A program made the position numbers and the translations under genes. Below are positions 5,555 through 6,571 of a stretch of 6,571 bases of DNA, one piece after another. Origin of the DNA: Actinomycetales bacterium. Its GTDB lineage: Bacteria > Actinomycetota > Actinomycetes > Actinomycetales > BWSM-131. Positions within the stretch are counted from its first letter, which is position 1. Every line of letters starts with the position of its first letter. Below the pieces are notes generated by a model. That model did no database searches, was not told the DNA's origin, and saw only the letters and a list, made by a program, of their open reading frames with translations. The stretch spans positions 1 to 6,571 of the forward strand of contig JASBSH010000230.1 in assembly GCA_030149025.1 (NCBI GenBank). Direction: 5' to 3'.

Positions 5555-6046
5555 TCAGGATCGCCGCTCCACCTGGACCGACGTGGGTGACAGGACGGCG
5601 GTCACCGTGACGGGGGTGCCTGCGGTCAGCGGCTCGGTGGCACGGGCGTTCAGGGTGGTGATGTGCCCGGCGACGACGACGCTGACCTGGCCGAACCCGT
5701 CGGCGGGCACGGCGCTGATCACGCTGCCGCTCTGCCCGACGAGCGCGGACGACCGGACGGTGGCCTCGTCGCCGCCCTTGCTCAGGTAGCTGGTGCCCCA
5801 GCCGGCGAGCCCGCCGACGAGGACGCCGGCGCCGAGCCCGGCGGCGATCGCCAGGCCGCTGGAGTCGGTGCTGTTCATGGTCAGTGCCCCGACGAAACCG
5901 AACGCGGCGAGGAACCCGGACACGGCCGCGCCGGAGAACAGGTCTCCGCCGATGCCCTCGAAGATGCCGTCGAAGAACTCCCCGGCGACGAGGGACACGA
6001 GCAGCAGCACGATCCCCACGCCGCCGATGATCATGAATGCGAGCAC
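5555..6046 (-). CDS. NfeD-like membrane protein with OB-fold, flotillin partner
   Basis: From the GTG at 6046-6044 this is a 163-residue protein. Three hydrophobic segments lie at about residues 4-22 (FMIIGGVGIVLLLVSLVAG), 37-57 (FSGAAVSGFLAAFGFVGALTM) and 64-84 (glycine/alanine-rich). A soluble domain of about 95-160 contains the NfeD/OB-fold pattern: LVGQSGSVISAVPADGFGQVSVVVAGH and then PLTAGTPVTVTAVLSPTSVQVE. NfeD-like proteins bind or modulate flotillins in membrane microdomains, and the flotillin gene follows 91 bases downstream. The frame runs open to an ATG at 6172, but that 42-residue extension is His/Gly-rich and runs through the 40-nt DNA repeat, so I reject it. AAGGGGGG directly before the GTG (4-nt gap) favours 6046; an ATG at 6034 is the alternative. 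No protease domain is present, so it is a short NfeD. Confidence 0.8.
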   Translation of the reverse strand: MLAFMIIGGVGIVLLLVSLVAGEFFDGIFEGIGGDLFSGAAVSGFLAAFGFVGALTMNSTDSSGLAIAAGLGAGVLVGGLAGWGTSYLSKGGDEATVRSSALVGQSGSVISAVPADGFGQVSVVVAGHITTLNARATEPLTAGTPVTVTAVLSPTSVQVERRS

Positions 6047-6098
6047 GCGGCCCCCCTTCGACGCCCCCAGAATGTGCACAGAATGCGCAGGTCCGCCG

Positions 6099-6106
6099 AT
6101 CCTAGG
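6099..6106 (-). promoter_or_regulatory. Weak candidate -10 element for the NfeD-flotillin operon
   Basis: The minus strand reads CCTAGGAT here, giving a TAGGAT hexamer about 55 bases before the GTG at 6046. No good -35 lies 16-18 bases further upstream. It is listed only because it is the best -10-like sequence in the leader. Confidence 0.2.
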
Positions 6107-6124
6107 CGACCCGCCCCCTCCATG

Positions 6125-6217
6125 GTGATCATGAAATCCACCCACCACCCTCGCCACCCCGGCCGTGATCATGGGATCGCGCCACCACCCCCACTCATAT
6201 TGGGCTGATCATGAAAT
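6125..6217. repeat. 40-nt-period tandem repeat with a TGATCATGAAAT core
   Basis: The core TGATCATGAAAT (or TGATCATGGGAT) starts at 6126, 6166 and 6206, exactly 40 bases apart. The first two units also share CCACCACCC at the same offset (6142-6150 and 6182-6190). The third unit keeps only the core. It lies in the divergent region between the NfeD-flotillin operon and the rightward VOC gene. TGATCA is itself palindromic, so each core could bind a dimeric protein. A related TGATCATGAAT at 6028-6038 covers the start region of the NfeD-like gene, off the 40-nt phase. Confidence 0.85.
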
Positions 6218-6262
6218 GCCGGTTCGCCCAGGACGTGGCGCCTTGTCGGTAGGGGCGTGGCT

Positions 6263-6386
6263 GTGAGCGGGCTCCCGAACCTCAGCGCCGAACAAGCGGG
6301 GCTGGCGCTGGGGTTCTGGCAGGCCGGCCGCGACGCTTACCAACACGGAGGAGGTGGCATGACAAGGCCCCGCGACCCGAGGGTGC
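6263..6386 (+). CDS. Possible short reading frame or N-terminal part leading into the VOC gene
   Basis: A GTG at 6263 with AGGGG at 6251-6255 (7-nt gap) opens a frame reading MSGLPNLSAEQAGLALGFWQAGRDAYQHGG, then running through the ATG at 6359 (MTRPRDPRV). G/C content at third positions is about 79 percent and the composition is protein-like and helical. GGAGGAGG at 6347-6354 before the ATG is a near-perfect ribosome-binding site. This frame continues past 6386, but from there the believable protein is in the next frame. It may be the true N-terminal region of the VOC gene, separated from it by a one-base shift, or a small independent gene. I do not recognise it. The end given is where the frame hands over to the VOC sequence, not a stop codon. 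Confidence 0.3.
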
Positions 6387-6571
6387 TTGCACCACATCGA
6401 GCTGTGGGTGCCCGATATGGACCGCGCCACCTTGAGCTGGGGATGGCTGTTGGAGGAGCTCAGCTACCAGCCGTTCCGAGATTGGCCTGGCGGCCGCAGC
6501 TGGCTCCTTTCGCCGACCTACATCGTCATCGAGCAGTCGCCGGAGATGCTCCCCGGCGACCACGAGCGCAC
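6387..6571 (+). CDS. VOC (glyoxalase/bleomycin-resistance fold) family protein, partial
   Basis: From 6387 the frame reads HHIELWVPDMDRATLSWGW, then PFRDWPGGRSW and SPTYIVIEQSPEM. This is the first beta-alpha-beta-beta-beta module of a vicinal oxygen chelate protein, with the usual first metal-site histidine in HHIELWV and a second ligand position at the Glu of YIVIEQ. Only about 61 codons are visible before the window ends, so the second module is missing. The substrate cannot be inferred. In this frame the only start is TTG at 6387, with a poorly spaced GAGGG at 6379-6383, and a TGA lies at 6360-6362. The strong ribosome-binding site and ATG at 6359 are in another frame, and removing one T at 6387-6388 would join them as MTRPRDPRV-LHHIELW. 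It is therefore either TTG-initiated or frameshifted. It is divergent from the NfeD operon. Confidence 0.75.
   Translation, partial: MHHIELWVPDMDRATLSWGWLLEELSYQPFRDWPGGRSWLLSPTYIVIEQSPEMLPGDHER

Larger units (their letters stand above)
6047..6256. other. Divergent intergenic region between the NfeD-like and VOC genes
   Basis: These 210 bases must hold the promoters of both divergent transcription units. I can support the NfeD ribosome-binding site (6051-6058), a weak -10-like hexamer (6099-6106) and the 40-nt tandem repeat (6125-6217). No gene is believable here. Confidence 0.5.

Noticed and set aside
6047..6172. An N-terminal extension of the NfeD-like protein from ATG 6172
   Set aside because: The extension is His/Gly-rich and passes through the 40-nt DNA repeat, while AAGGGGGG points to the GTG at 6046 and the first membrane segment begins right after it.
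6125..6217. A CRISPR array or phage attachment site
   Set aside because: Only the 12-nt core and one 9-nt block are conserved in two to three units, and there is no integrase, cas gene or tRNA nearby.
6282..6563. A 93-codon minus-strand frame opposite the VOC gene
   Set aside because: The plus-strand VOC motifs are unmistakable, so this is their antisense shadow.

Overview
The window is high-GC DNA with strong third-position G/C bias, GTG starts, and gene families typical of Actinomycetota. The padR-ino1 pair is also arranged as I recall it from mycobacteria (Rv0047c-Rv0046c). I cannot place it to genus. The content is chromosomal housekeeping and membrane genes. I see no transposase, phage, CRISPR, tRNA or rRNA. 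All complete genes lie on the minus strand; only a cut-off gene at the right edge reads rightward.

Layout, left to right. (1) 1-90: the first 30 codons of a probable minus-strand gene that leaves the window, with a perfect 12-bp hairpin just upstream of its start. (2) 209-1414: a secreted ScyD/ScyE-like beta-propeller protein. (3) 1415-1907: a long gene-free stretch with a triple 17-nt tandem repeat, a 94-nt imperfect hairpin that overlaps it, and a 12-bp stem-loop that probably terminates the ino1 transcript. (4) 1908-3613: a padR-ino1 operon, with a PadR-type regulator overlapping inositol-3-phosphate synthase by one base; palindromes and a candidate promoter lie upstream of padR. (5) 3614-3885: a gene-free stretch with an 18-nt direct repeat and a 12-nt motif present twice direct and once inverted. 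(6) 3886-6046: a two-gene membrane operon, an NfeD-like OB-fold protein followed by a flotillin. (7) 6047-6256: a divergent intergenic region with an exact 40-nt-period tandem repeat. (8) 6263-6571: the start of a rightward VOC (glyoxalase/bleomycin-resistance fold) gene whose best ribosome-binding site and ATG are one base out of frame with its conserved N-terminus.

How the genes work together. Ino1 makes inositol-3-phosphate, the precursor of phosphatidylinositol and, in many actinobacteria, mycothiol. Its PadR neighbour is the obvious candidate regulator, and the palindromes at the predicted promoter fit autoregulation. Flotillin and NfeD-like proteins form a known membrane-microdomain pair. 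No new enzymatic system is evident. The most distinctive material is non-coding: four structured repeat loci that the genes do not explain, plus the apparent frameshift at the VOC gene.
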